From Phoronis ovalis (Eukaryota > Phoronida > Phoronidae), in assembly GCA_028565635.1 (NCBI GenBank), contig JAOXYB010022247.1, positions 4,934 through 16,977 on the forward strand: a DNA stretch of 12,044 nt. The letters run 5' to 3'. The number at the start of each line of letters is the position of its first letter. Within the stretch, counting starts at the first letter, position 1. The notes under the pieces were generated by a model. That model did no database searches. It was given only the letters and a program-made list of their open reading frames with translations, and was not told where the DNA came from. The position numbers were made by a program, and so were the translations under genes. Shown here piece after piece: positions 1-8,301 of this stretch.

Positions 1-421
1 CCCGAATCCTACACATGCAAATCTAGCATACATTTAATAGAAATTATGACAAATCCTGAAAATTAAAAATGAGTGTTAATATTTGGAAATTTTTTAGTTG
101 ATATGATGTATAATATAGTGTAATAATATGTCTACTAAATAATATGCTTTGCTTTGATTTTGTTTCCCTAATTATTTTTTTAAGTCCGATAAATATATAG
201 TGTAATTGAATGGTAGTTGCATATTTATGAAAACAGAAAATAGGGGGTAAATCTACTGATGCCACAGCCTCTATTTATCGTTATGCGTGATCAAATGAAT
301 TGTTCAGCATTAGAATTGCTGAGTATAGTATTGTATATTCATTCATGAATTGTTTGTTCAGCATTAGAATTGCTGAGGATAGTGCTGTATATTCATTTAG
401 TTAAACATTATTTGTTTGCAG
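1..421 (+). other. GAR1 intron, 3' part (upstream exons lie outside the window)
   Basis: No coding exon is visible here in any frame. The stretch is AT-rich and ends in a pyrimidine-containing acceptor, tttgtttgcag, with AG at 420-421 directly before the exon that begins [11 protein letters not shown]. It is therefore read as the last part of an intron of the GAR1 gene. It contains the 54-bp tandem duplication listed separately. Earlier GAR1 exons (the bulk of the Gar1/Naf1-type beta-barrel core) must lie to the left of position 1. Confidence 0.75.
302..404. repeat. 54-bp tandem duplication with internal hairpin
   Basis: The sequence gttcagcattagaattgctg begins at 302 and again at 356, giving a 54-bp period. 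The two copies share about 45 bases with a few substitutions, for example gagtatagtattgtatattc against gaggatagtgctgtatattc. Each copy holds the inverted pair CAGCA/TGCTG around a short loop. It lies about 20 bases upstream of a GAR1 splice acceptor. Nothing suggests it is transcribed as its own RNA; it looks like a small local duplication. Confidence 0.8.
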
Positions 422-545
422 TTTTACATCGACCCTGCAAAGTTACTACCACTTCAGAGGTTTCTATCCGGTGGTCAGCAACGTGGTGGTAGGGGCGGTC
501 GTGGTGGTGGCCGGGGTGGTCGAGGAGGAAGAGGGGGATTCCGAG
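422..545 (+). CDS. GAR1: GAR1 penultimate exon: end of the Gar1 core and start of the RGG tail
   Basis: Reading from 422 in phase 0 gives [18 protein letters not shown] followed by [18 protein letters not shown], ending with FR and one base of a Gly codon. FYIDPxKLLPLxRFLP is the diagnostic end of the GAR1 core. GAR1 is the H/ACA ribonucleoprotein subunit that works with dyskerin, NOP10 and NHP2 in rRNA and snRNA pseudouridylation and in telomerase RNP, in the nucleolus and Cajal bodies. The following Gly/Arg-rich tail is the family's usual RNA-binding, arginine-methylated region. The acceptor AG is at 420-421 and the donor is gtaaga at 546-551. The exon ends after the first base of a Gly codon (phase 1), which matches the two-base start of the next exon. 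The upstream core is not in the window. Identity is secure from the core motif plus the RGG tail. Confidence 0.95.
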
Positions 546-833
546 GTAAGATATCCCTTTTTGGCACAAGACCATATTTTTGCCATATGTATCAATGGTT
601 CCTTTAAAATAATCTATTGTGACCTCCAGACCTAGTTAAAATTAAATGCTCCACTGTTTAGCTCTTACTTGCAATGCTAAAAAGACATGAGTGTCAGATA
701 TCTAACCAATTCATGTACAAATAATAATGTGAAAACCTTCAATTCGTATTTGTGAAACACAAGGCCTCATTACTTGAATAAAAAAGCTCAAATACAGATA
801 TGTCTTGAAATAAGGTACACTCTTCTGTTTCAG
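546..833 (+). other. GAR1 final intron (288 bp)
   Basis: It begins gtaaga at 546 after ...ttccgag and ends tcttctgtttcag at 833 before gaggcagaggtgg. Both borders are canonical, and joining the exons restores one Gly codon (g + ga) within a continuous RGG reading frame. No other feature was seen inside. Confidence 0.9.
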
Positions 834-1039
834 GAGGCAGAGGTGGTTTTGGTGATCGAGGTGGCAGAGGTGGATTTCGTGGTGGTCGAGGTGGATTTGG
901 AGGCCGTGGGGGTGGGTCCCGAGGCGGAGGGAGAGGTGGTTTTGGTGGGCGTGGTGGTGGTTTTGGAGGCCGGGGTGGCAGCAGAGGAGGATTTAATGGA
1001 GGAGGTGGTGGTGGGAATACAAGGAAAACATTTGATTAA
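834..1039 (+). CDS. GAR1: GAR1 last coding exon: C-terminal glycine/arginine-rich tail
   Basis: The two-base start completes a Gly codon. The exon then encodes 67 residues made almost entirely of RGG, RGGF, GGR and GFGG repeats ([17 protein letters not shown] and so on). It ends in a short non-repetitive tail NTRKTFD and a TAA stop at 1037-1039. RGG tails of this type bind RNA without strong sequence preference and are substrates of PRMT1-type arginine methyltransferases in known GAR1 and fibrillarin proteins. The repeat uses many different Gly and Arg codons, so the DNA is less repetitive than the protein, which suggests selection on the amino-acid pattern. The split of the GAR domain over two exons follows directly from the splice sites. 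Open frames in the other two frames and on the opposite strand here (Val/Glu-rich or Ser/Thr-rich) are shadows of this repeat. Confidence 0.93.
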
Positions 1040-1325
1040 TATATTATGCTGTTGTGTATCCACAGTGATGACGAACTGAAAGACAATTTGAAAGTTAATA
1101 TGTCCACGGTATAGTGTGGTGGCATTGCAGTGTGTCTAATTTTGAACCAGAATTGGCAGAATTCATTTGTACCAGTACTAGTCAGATATCTGTTGAGCAA
1201 GTTGTCGCAGTGATAAATCTGGATCCTCATTTGTACAAATGCATATAAAAACAGGCATTGCCAGTTTCCAGTGTTGTGTAGATACTGATATGGACAACCT
1301 AAATAAAATAGTCAATGTAAAGTGT
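1040..1325 (+). other. GAR1 3' UTR (approximate end)
   Basis: This non-coding stretch runs from the TAA stop to a little past the AATAAA at 1302-1307. The end is estimated at 10-25 bases downstream of the signal, the usual cleavage distance. No other strong feature was seen in it. Confidence 0.65.
1302..1307 (+). terminator. GAR1 polyadenylation signal AATAAA
   Basis: A canonical AATAAA lies in cctaaataaaatagtc, about 265 bases after the GAR1 stop codon, and is followed by a T/G-containing stretch (gtcaatgtaaagtgtacc). It is the first canonical hexamer downstream of the stop on this strand. Confidence 0.75.
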
Positions 1326-2613
1326 ACCTTTTATAATTAGTAATCTTTATATACTGTTTCATGCAGTTTATCAGCATGACTTGATTATAAATGCAAGTTA
1401 TAACTAATTAGTACTTTACATCTCGTGTATAAGCATGTAAAATCTTGCTGTGAAAACTAGTACTCTTCGTCAGACTATAAAATGAGAATTAATGTCCAGA
1501 TACCAGAGAAAAGCAAACACTCGGCTGAGTTTAATATTAATTATTTTTTATATTTTAGAGAGATCATAGGGTATGCTTGGTTTTACTTTCAAGTCCAGTA
1601 TTGTATTTTTAGTTAATGGTCTACATCTAGCTATGTTATAAATTTTCAAAACAAAAACGTTACTAGATTTCTGTTCTAGTAACAGTTGTACTATATTATT
1701 TTGCATTTTAATTGTGCAAAGAAGCAGTCTTTGAGAAAAAATAATAAACAATGTCTTGATAACATGGGTAACAGTTTCTTCCGAAGTACACTATGTAAAA
1801 TATAGCATTTGTACAAAAGTTACTCAATATTCATTTACACAATGTCATATTAATCTTAGTATATACAAGCAAACCAAACCTGTCAGAATTGCAGGTAATT
1901 TTCTAGCTCAAACAAAATCGTCACTTTCATTTTATTTTGGTACATACGTACTTAAAGAAGCAGGACTTGGAGGTGCTTGCCCAAAAAAGGATCAGATCTT
2001 GGACCTAAAATAGTTGATATGTGCTGTGATTGGACAAATAGTAGCACCCCCAAGTTCGCTTTCTTTATATCTGCAGTTGCCACTTAAATTGCCAAACAAT
2101 TCTAAAGGACAATACACAGCAAGCACACAACTTGTGACATCACATGTGCCACAACACAGTTGGCGATCATGTAAGTAATCTCTATTGGACACTATTATAT
2201 TATGCTACTAGAGGTGTGCTTCTATGCGGAGTAATCGCACACAAAAAATCTACTTGCTTATTAATACAGGTACTGATAACTAAAAGCAAATATAAAGTAA
2301 TAAATAAAGCAGATATAAACAAAGACAGTTATTGACATGAAAAAATATTAATAATGAAAAGATGTATCTAATAGAAGATAAGATTTTTGCCAGTGTCTAA
2401 GGACACACATTTTGGAATTTAGCAACGTTTACTTTGCATTCCTGACAGTAAAGTTTAAAGATCACAGAATTTCATAATTCCATATAATTTAACAATAGAA
2501 TAACATATTGAATATTGTGTTGGTCCAATGAGATCAAACCAGAACAACGCTGCAAGACAAGTAGTGTAATGGGTATGCCTAAAAGTTAGTAGGAATGCTA
2601 TTTACGAATGTTA
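1326..2613. other. Convergent intergenic spacer, no supported gene
   Basis: AT-rich DNA between the 3' ends of GAR1 (plus) and the RhoGAP gene (minus). The open frames here are 63-85 codons, lack protein-like domains and have no plausible splice partners. The longest (1756-2013, plus) is not recognisable and lacks a codon bias that would support it. No RNA gene, long inverted repeat or tandem array was seen. Confidence 0.6.
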
Positions 2614-2619
2614 TTTATT
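2614..2619 (-). terminator. Candidate RhoGAP polyadenylation signal (AATAAA on minus strand)
   Basis: TTTATT on the plus strand reads AATAAA on the minus strand, about 113 bases past the RhoGAP stop codon. It is the nearest canonical hexamer downstream of that stop. The transcript may extend further if this site is weak. Confidence 0.55.
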
Positions 2620-2731
2620 TCGTTTACAAACAAAATGTTGTGCCAAATTTTGCAAAATGTAATATAACGTTGACCAGCACTTCATCATAATATAGCACAA
2701 TGCTTGGTAATTATCAGTAAGCGCTACTCAA

Positions 2732-3911
2732 TCACTCTAGTGGTCCATACTTTAACATGTACTCCTGTAGCTGTGTTTGTAAATTAACCACTCTTGACAC
2801 AGCCTGGTCTGTTGCCTCTTGCTGCATATTCAAACGTTTTGCCATTTCATTTAACTTGCATTTGTACCGAGCTTTTGAACTGCACATTTGTAACCGTAAA
2901 TTTTTAACCATAGATTGTAATTCTGGTACTGTTTCTGGCATATCGTCGAAATTGAAGTCCTCATCGGATACAGCATGCTGGAGGCTGTCAATCAAGCCTC
3001 GCCTTCTGTCCGACTTTGGTGGAAGCTTCAAAGAAACTGATATCCTGGGAGGTGCAACTGGTGGCCCGTTAACTGTGGATGTACGAGAACTAGGTCTAGA
3101 ATCACCAATACTATTCCGACGTTCTCGCATTTTAGGAATTGTGACAGAATCAGCGGAATCTTCCAATCCAGAATCTACTGATTTTATACTATTTGACATC
3201 AAGGGAGCTGAATGTATAACATCTGGTGAAATGTCGCCATTATTTTCACTAGCGTCTGTTATTGTTGAACCTTGTGCAGCGCTTGTAGAAAAATCCAAAT
3301 CCCCAAGTTCTCTAACAACAGAAGGAATGCGATTTCTAACCAAGTCTTCTATACTCTTGGTTTTATCTGAGAGATTGGAATTAAGTTTCAGCAGATCGTC
3401 TGTTCGCACACATGAGCCTTGAGAAAAGTCCATTTTAAACAAAGCTTTATGGTGATTGATAAACACATATGTCAAATGTTGAGTTAAATTCTGCGTTCCC
3501 ATCATGGATTCAGGGCTGTCCTCCTCGCCTCGTATTATATTTGGTCCAAAAATTAAAGCTAGATTTTCCATTGTCATTTTATTCACTGCTGAATTCTGAC
3601 TCACTAAGTCTAAAAACTCTGACATATATTTTAGAAGGTTGTAATTATGTACAGGCATTCTTTTGGAATTTAAAATAGCCTCAAGTTTCTTTAATCCCTG
3701 TTCTGTGTTCCCATATCGAAAACTTGTTGCAAGACTAAGAAAGTCATCATACAAAGTAAATGGGACTATTGGTTCCGGTAATTCACGGAGATACATTTTG
3801 AGCATTGAGCAAGCGGTGTGGACATCGACTTCTTGTTCATCAAAATCAGGTCGTTCGCCACAATCGTACTGATTACGAAGTTTATTCATCAGCGATTGTC
3901 GTCCAGGTAAT
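2732..3911 (-). CDS. ARHGAP22/24/25: PH-RhoGAP protein, exon 5 (last): RhoGAP domain after the arginine finger, linker, coiled coil
   Basis: This terminal exon encodes residues 171-562 of a 562-residue protein; the TGA stop is at 2732-2734. It starts LPGRQSLMNKLRNQYDCGE right after the catalytic Arg170. RhoGAP signature blocks follow: LKMYLRELPEPIVP (about 207-220) and VNKMTMENLALIFGPNI (about 279-295, with the conserved Asn of the NK and ENL motifs). The domain ends near HHKALF (about 328). A low-complexity Ser/Asp-rich linker (330-495) holds RRNS (434-437), a basophilic-kinase-like site, and PPVAPPR (453-459), an SH3-ligand-like motif. The last ~55 residues (LQSMVKNLRLQM ... LQTQLQEYMLKYG) look like a coiled coil, as in the C-termini of ARHGAP22, 24 (FilGAP) and 25. 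The family accelerates GTP hydrolysis by Rac/Cdc42-type GTPases and controls actin remodelling. At 562 residues it is shorter than my recollection of the human proteins (about 640-750), mainly in the linker. The single invertebrate copy cannot be assigned to one human paralogue. Confidence 0.95.
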
Positions 3912-4601
3912 CTACAAACGAAAAAAAAAGTTACTCCAAATAACAACCATAAAACAGAAACATACTGTCATATAATGTGAATCACCTAAAATCTAATTTC
4001 TCCGCAACTTCATCATGTTCACAATATTTAATGTATCATTTCAAATTGCTAGAATCCTGATTTGACCCACATATGCTCCTAGAGGTGAAATTGGACATTG
4101 CAATGGCTTCAAATCTCATACAGGGGACATTGCGAGAAAATGCAAGAGTTTTGGGTTAAGCATTGAGGAAAAACAATGTTTCTTCAAAATTCATTTCATT
4201 TAGTTAATAATAAAACGCCATTTACATTTTTCACTGTTTTAATGGCTTTAGGAAGACTTATTTATCAAGTTAAATATTTATTTTACAGCAGAAAAAATAC
4301 AATTTAACATATATAATAAACTGTATTACACTGTATGTATAGTGATGTAGCCGACATATGCTCAAGCAGCGAATCTGAGAAACTGTTAGTACAGAATATA
4401 TTCTATGTGACATGTCCAAACAGATTTGTTTAATACCTCCATAAATATTCATTCAGCTTTAAAATAACTTGATAATAGAGATATCATAGTCTATTCAACT
4501 ACGGAACAATACAAGTTAGCAAAGCTTTCAATATCAACTAGTGCAATTTTCATCAGTGCTGGCAATCTCTAGTTTATAATATATTATGATACAATAATTA
4601 C
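3912..4601 (-). other. RhoGAP intron 4 (690 bp)
   Basis: The donor is cag|gtaatt, its GT lying at 4601-4600 on the minus strand. The acceptor ends tttcgtttgtag at 3912. The intron splits the Arg codon (AG|A) of GIFRLPG, which is the arginine finger. Nothing else was recognised inside; the small open frames in it are not supported. Confidence 0.9.
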
Positions 4602-4737
4602 CTGAAAATGCCTTCCATCTCCAGTCCATGTGCTTTGATATATTCTACACACTGTTCAGTTATCGCTGGAAATTTTCTGCTTCTATTTCGCTGTATTTCA
4701 TATCTCATTGTCTCCCGTAGATTTTGTCCGAAAATTC
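4602..4737 (-). CDS. ARHGAP22/24/25: PH-RhoGAP protein, exon 4: start of the RhoGAP domain up to the arginine finger
   Basis: 136 bases (2 + 44 codons + 2). The translation runs IFGQNLRETMRYEIQRNRSR, then KFPAITEQCVEYIKAHGLEMEGIF plus the first two bases of the Arg codon. The pattern IFGQ.L..T..YE....PxxxEQCVxxIxxxGLxxEGIFR is the N-terminal part of the RhoGAP domain in ARHGAP22/24/25. EGIFR ends in the arginine finger (residue 170) that is inserted into the GTPase active site. The acceptor is gcttgtcacag before 4737 and the donor is gtaatt after 4602. Its phase fits both neighbours (a Gly codon on one side and the Arg codon on the other). Confidence 0.95.
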
Positions 4738-5776
4738 CTGTGACAAGCAAAATGTTTATTACATATGGTTTGATACTTCTGCAAGACTCAAATCTTCATG
4801 TCCCTGATATAAGAGACCGAAAAAGATGATACATAAATTAACGGCACATGTGGAAAATCAGGTAACTATGTTTCACAATAATGTGTCATTGAATATTTCA
4901 AACTTTAAAACACCACTTGGATATGATGATATGGAAGGAAAATTCTACCTATCAAAGAATGCTGACCCATACACGTAGAGGCCCACAGAATAAATCTTGT
5001 TTAAAAAGCTTCTTTTTTACTAAGAAACAAAAAATTTTTCTTCTTTACTAAGAAACAAACATTTTTTCTTTTTTACTAAGAAACAAACATTTTTTCTTCT
5101 TTACTAAGAAACAAACATTTTTTCTTTTTTACTAAGAAACAAACGTTTTTTCTTTTTAACTAAGAAACAAACATTTTTTCTTTTTTACTAAGAAACAAAC
5201 CTTTTTCTTTTTAACTAAGAAACAAATTTTTTTTCTTTTTTACTAAGAAACAAACATTTTTTCTTTTTAACTAAGAAACAAACATTTTTCTTTTTTACTA
5301 AGAAACAAACATTTTTTCTTTTTAACTAAGAAACAAACATTTTTTCTTTTTTACTAAGAAACAAACATTTTTTCTTCTTTACTAAGAAACAAACATTTTT
5401 TCTTTTTTACTAAGAAACAAACGTTTTTTCTTTTTAACTAAGAAACAAACATTTTTTCTTTTTTACTAAGAAACAAACCTTTTTCTTTTTAACTAAGAAA
5501 CAAATTTTTTTTCTTTTTTACTAAGAAACAAACATTTTTTCTTTTTAACTAAGAAACAAACATTTTTCTTTTTTACTAAGAAACAAACATTTTTTCTTTT
5601 TAACTAAGAAACAAACATTTTTTCTTTTTTACTAAGAAACAAACATTTTTGCATGACTATGTAGGATGTTGAGTAAGCTCTTAATTTAAAAGATAGATTA
5701 ACCATTAATAAAAGGTTCCTAAGAAATACAAGCCAGGGACTAATATTCAATTTTGAACTAGGCAAAGAATTATTAC
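4738..5776 (-). other. RhoGAP intron 3 (1039 bp), about 60% minisatellite
   Basis: The donor is ggag|gtaata, its GT lying at 5776-5775, and the acceptor ends ttgtcacag at 4738. The intron joins ...HIGG to the shared Gly and IFGQ. Its middle, 5008-5650, is the 28-bp tandem array described separately; the rest is unremarkable AT-rich DNA. Confidence 0.9.
5008..5650. repeat. 28-bp minisatellite, 23 copies, with a 278-bp (10-unit) higher-order repeat
   Basis: The invariant 13-base core ACTAAGAAACAAA starts at 5019 and recurs 23 times up to 5631. Linkers of 14-15 bases separate the cores and are variants of cattttttctttttt. Linker variants (cttcttt, cgtttt, cctttt, eight-T, ...a ending, and one-base-short forms) occur in a fixed order of ten units, and the whole order repeats. 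Linkers 3-12 match linkers 13-22 one for one. As a result 5047-5372 is identical base for base to 5325-5650 with an offset of 278 (eight 28-mers plus two 27-mers). Only the first linker (aaatttttcttcttt) and the last truncated one break the scheme. This implies a recent block duplication or unequal exchange, or a read-collapse/assembly effect. The array lies inside RhoGAP intron 3. Confidence 0.97.
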
Positions 5777-5896
5777 CTCCTCCGATATGCGCATACATCA
5801 CCCTCCTCAGTGTTGTGACCCATTCTTGTCTTTCTTCTTTGGTACTCGCCTGTATGAGGTAGGTATCATGGGTTGTTGACATTCTACCACCATTTC
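5777..5896 (-). CDS. ARHGAP22/24/25: PH-RhoGAP protein, exon 3: C-terminal half of the PH domain and linker
   Basis: 120 bases (2 + 39 codons + 1). It encodes NGGRMSTTHDTYLIQASTKE, then ERQEWVTTLRRVMYAHIGG. The stretch covers the last strands of the PH domain and its C-terminal helix, with the conserved helix tryptophan at residue 110 (EEWxxxLRRV pattern). PH domains of this family bind phosphoinositides and help recruit the GAP to membrane. The acceptor is acttattacag before 5896 and the donor is gtaataattc after 5777. The two-base start completes the Gly of VSG; the last base begins the Gly before IFGQ. Open frames running on past both borders are intron read-through. Confidence 0.93.
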
Positions 5897-6534
5897 CTGT
5901 AATAAGTGGTATCATGTGACTATCATGTGCTTTTGTGACTATGATGTACCACACACAAAATGTGCACTTTTCTATATAATTCAAAAAAAAAAATGTAAAC
6001 TAATTCCTACATCAGCGAAGATTAATCGTTATTGGAACTGAATCAAAAAAGATTTCCATGCTCCACATGTATGTTTCTGTATGAATATATTTATTGGCTT
6101 CTAGTATAAAAGCATAATTATCATGAGATATCAAGACAGTATGACTTTTAATCAATTATGACTAAAGTATAGGGCAGTAACTATTATTTTAAATGTCATT
6201 TTTTCCCCGACAAAATCACATTTAAATGTTTATTATATAGCATATAATAATGTATTCATTTTTATTTTGACAAAAATTAAGACACATAGTATCCAACAAT
6301 TTTGGAAATAATCTCAATCTGAATTTTTTGCCTTTTGTGCAGAACTTTTCTATTAATTTTTTTCTTCATATGATCATTTTAAACATAATTTTGATGATTC
6401 ATGAACACCTGGTATTACCGAGAAGAATGCCAGCAAGAGATGACAAAACAGCAAATGAAAGCAACATTTTGTGGTTGAATCATAGCAGTTGACATTTACA
6501 ACAAATAAAATATCATTTCAAAGAACATACTCAC
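5897..6534 (-). other. RhoGAP intron 2 (638 bp)
   Basis: The donor is tctg|gtgagt at 6534 and the acceptor ends acttattacag at 5897. It is AT-rich and no repeat or other gene was recognised in it. Confidence 0.9.
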
Positions 6535-6669
6535 CAGACACTATCTCAAATAAGTATTTGCCAGGTTCATCGATGTTATAGGGAAGTTCTTGGATTTTAT
6601 TTCCAGGTAAGAATATGCTGCCTAATGGTTTGTACTCCTCTTCATCTTTGAAATAAAACAGCTGATCAC
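6535..6669 (-). CDS. ARHGAP22/24/25: PH-RhoGAP protein, exon 2: middle of the PH domain
   Basis: 135 bases (2 + 44 codons + 1). The translation starts DQLFYFKDEEEYKPLGSIFL, then PGNKIQELPYNIDEPGKYLFEIVS. GDQLxYFKDExExKPLGxIFLPGNKV...NPGKFLFE is, from memory, the pattern of vertebrate ARHGAP24, and this exon keeps nearly all of it. Residues 40-85 form strands 3-6 of the PH barrel. The acceptor is gtttatcttacag before 6669 and the donor is gtgagtatg after 6535. The split Gly codons on both sides agree with exons 1 and 3. Confidence 0.95.
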
Positions 6670-7004
6670 CTGTAAGATAAACATTATAGTCATAGCATCC
6701 AACAATTGTTCATGTGTGTAAATACAAAACACGACTAAAAAATTATTAAATTTATACAGTTGAAATAAGAATAAAACCACAATTAAAATTAGCATCGTTG
6801 TGATTGTAGCATATTTGTCAATATTTAAGAAAGAATCCCGATATTTGCAATAGGTTATTTGCATGCTCTTGTTGGAGCCAGTGGTCACTAGAAAGCTCAA
6901 AAGTTCCCAGCATGCAATGTTTTATGAATAAATAATGATGCAGTTCTCCATGTAATTGCTATGGCTACACCAGCAGGAGAGATTATTTAATAGTAAGGAC
7001 TGAC

Positions 7005-7435
7005 AAGGAGGCTCCCCAGGAGTGGGTCCATTTTTCAGGGGTTCAGTACAGAGGATGTGCCCAGTTTTAGTAACTCAGGTATAGACAATATGATGTAAAT
7101 TCTCGGTTTTAGGCATAGAGGATGTGGCTTGTTTTTGTTGGTACAGAGGCCATGAATGGCATGTGTATGAAAATACCTGAAAAGCAACTTACTTCACTAG
7201 CTCCACCCCTTTCCGTCAAACCCAGGATGTCCCCAAAAACATAATTTGTGGGTTGATATAGAGGATGTCACAAAAAAAGGAAAATTTTGGTATAGCGGCT
7301 GTAATTTCTGGGTTGGTATAGAGGACGTCCCAAAACAACAGGAAAGTGTTAGTATAAAGATGTCTGACAGTTGGTTTGAGGTTCCTGCCGACCGTCCCCA
7401 TTGAAAATGAAGTAATCTCCCCATGCTGCACCAAA
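7005..7435. repeat. Degenerate motif cluster, TTGGTATAGAGGATGTCC-like (possible decayed mobile element)
   Basis: Variants of (T)TGGTATAGAGGATGTCCCAAAA recur at about 7045 (cagtacagaggatgtgccc), 7112 (ggcatagaggatgtgg), 7138 (ggtacagaggcc), 7222 (cccaggatgtccccaaaa), 7254 (gatatagaggatgtcacaaaa), 7289 (ggtatagcggctg), 7314 (ggtatagaggacgtcccaaaa) and 7350 (agtataaagatgtc). Spacing is irregular, about 25-85 bases. The ends are G/C-rich in an otherwise AT-rich intron: ctccccagg...ccatttttcagggg on the left and cccattgaaaatgaag...ctcccc on the right. They could be worn terminal inverted repeats. Borders are approximate and no target-site duplication was found. Confidence 0.5.
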
Positions 7436-7583
7436 TGCATGTAACCAGTCTTTTTAGATGCTGCATTGCTTTGAAAAAGTGGACTGATAATAAATGTATT
7501 GTAAGTATCACATCTAGTAAAAGTGGGTTGTGTTACATGTACTCAGCATTGTAATTATTCCTTGAAAATGGATTGTTGAGGCC

Positions 7584-7741
7584 CTGGATATCCAGTGTTC
7601 TCCACAAAAACTTATACTTGGTCAGGGCACCAATGAACTTTAGTACATAAACCTTGTATTAGTTATCTATCCATGTTTGGGATTTACGTTTTTTAATAAC
7701 ATCATGTACACACTATTTTATGGAGAACACCGGATTCCCAG
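7584..7741. mobile_element. 158-bp MITE-like element with 26-bp terminal inverted repeats
   Basis: The left end CTGGATATCCAGTGTTCTCC continues ACAAAA. The reverse complement of the right end reads CTGGGAATCCGGTGTTCTCC and continues ATAAAA. The 26 positions agree except four. Between them are about 105 AT-rich bases without coding potential. This is the layout of a short non-autonomous DNA transposon or a solo foldback. No clear target-site duplication is visible, so the superfamily cannot be named. It lies in RhoGAP intron 1. Confidence 0.7.
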
Positions 7742-8240
7742 TATCATCACCTCATAATCAATAGCCTGGTGATGCATAAAATTATGCGAAGGAGATATAA
7801 ACAGACCCTGCGGAATTCTGTATTACCGTGCTGTGGATGGAATCCCATGAAAATATACTTTATATTATTGCTGCGAAATCAAAATAAATAAATTAATCAA
7901 GATCAAACTCACCACAGCTGCTGTTTATGGGTACAATTTTAAGATGTGCTAAGCATTTTCGGACACATTAGAAACATTTAAAACATGTTCCCGAAGGTTC
8001 CAAAAATGCTTGTAGCATCAACTTGGGAGTAACTTTAGTAAATAGCCGTGATAATGCCATGAGCTTGATCTGTTCATTTAGTGTGCAGATCTTTTTGATG
8101 AAAAAATTTCCTTTGTCCAGAACTTCAAAAAAATCACTTACAAGTATTATTTGAGCATATTCATTCACAGAATTTGCAATTTTCTGTTGCAGAATAAGGA
8201 CAAAAATTGTTGCACAATTTAAATTTTTAACTACAGAAAT

Positions 8241-8249
8241 CCACAGGGT
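8241..8249. repeat. Putative target-site duplication, left copy (CCACAGGGT)
   Basis: The nine bases CCACAGGGT immediately precede the left terminal repeat of the 8250-8546 foldback. They recur in direct orientation at 8547-8555, immediately after its right terminal repeat. Such flanking direct repeats arise when a transposase makes a staggered cut; 9 bp is typical of Mutator-like elements. Confidence 0.7.
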
Positions 8250-8269
8250 TAGAATTGCTCGTCCTTGTG

Positions 8270-8301
<32 letters not shown>

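Noticed and set aside
774-1079. 101-codon Val/Glu-rich plus frame and 77-codon Ser/Thr-rich minus frame over the GAR1 tail
   Set aside because: Both are alternative-frame readings of the RGG-repeat DNA. The frame joined by splice sites gives the expected GAR1 tail.
1756-2013. 85-codon plus frame in the convergent spacer
   Set aside because: No domain, no ordered upstream signal, AT-rich composition like the spacer around it; judged chance.
2757-3422. 221-codon open frame on the plus strand
   Set aside because: It lies wholly antisense to the RhoGAP last exon, where the minus frame has clear domain matches. Its translation shows no domain and the frame is a by-product of that exon's codon use.
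5604-5984. 126-codon minus frame taken as one gene
   Set aside because: Only residues encoded by 5777-5896 are PH-domain sequence with consensus splice borders. The rest is intron read-through, including part of the minisatellite.
6622-6900. 92-codon minus frame near exon 2
   Set aside because: It lies in a different frame from the real exon (6535-6669), overlaps only its end, and has no recognisable domain.
7197-7511. Two overlapping minus frames of 104 and 74 codons in intron 1
   Set aside because: They are translations of the degenerate GGTATAGAGGATGTCC cluster and the two frames conflict. Internal repetition (FFVTSSIS/FFCDILYI) comes from the DNA repeat.
8275-8301. 27-base A run as a retroposon poly(A) tail
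   Set aside because: It lies inside the left arm of the foldback and faces a T/A-rich stretch in the right arm, so it is an expanded part of the inverted repeat rather than a retroposition tail.
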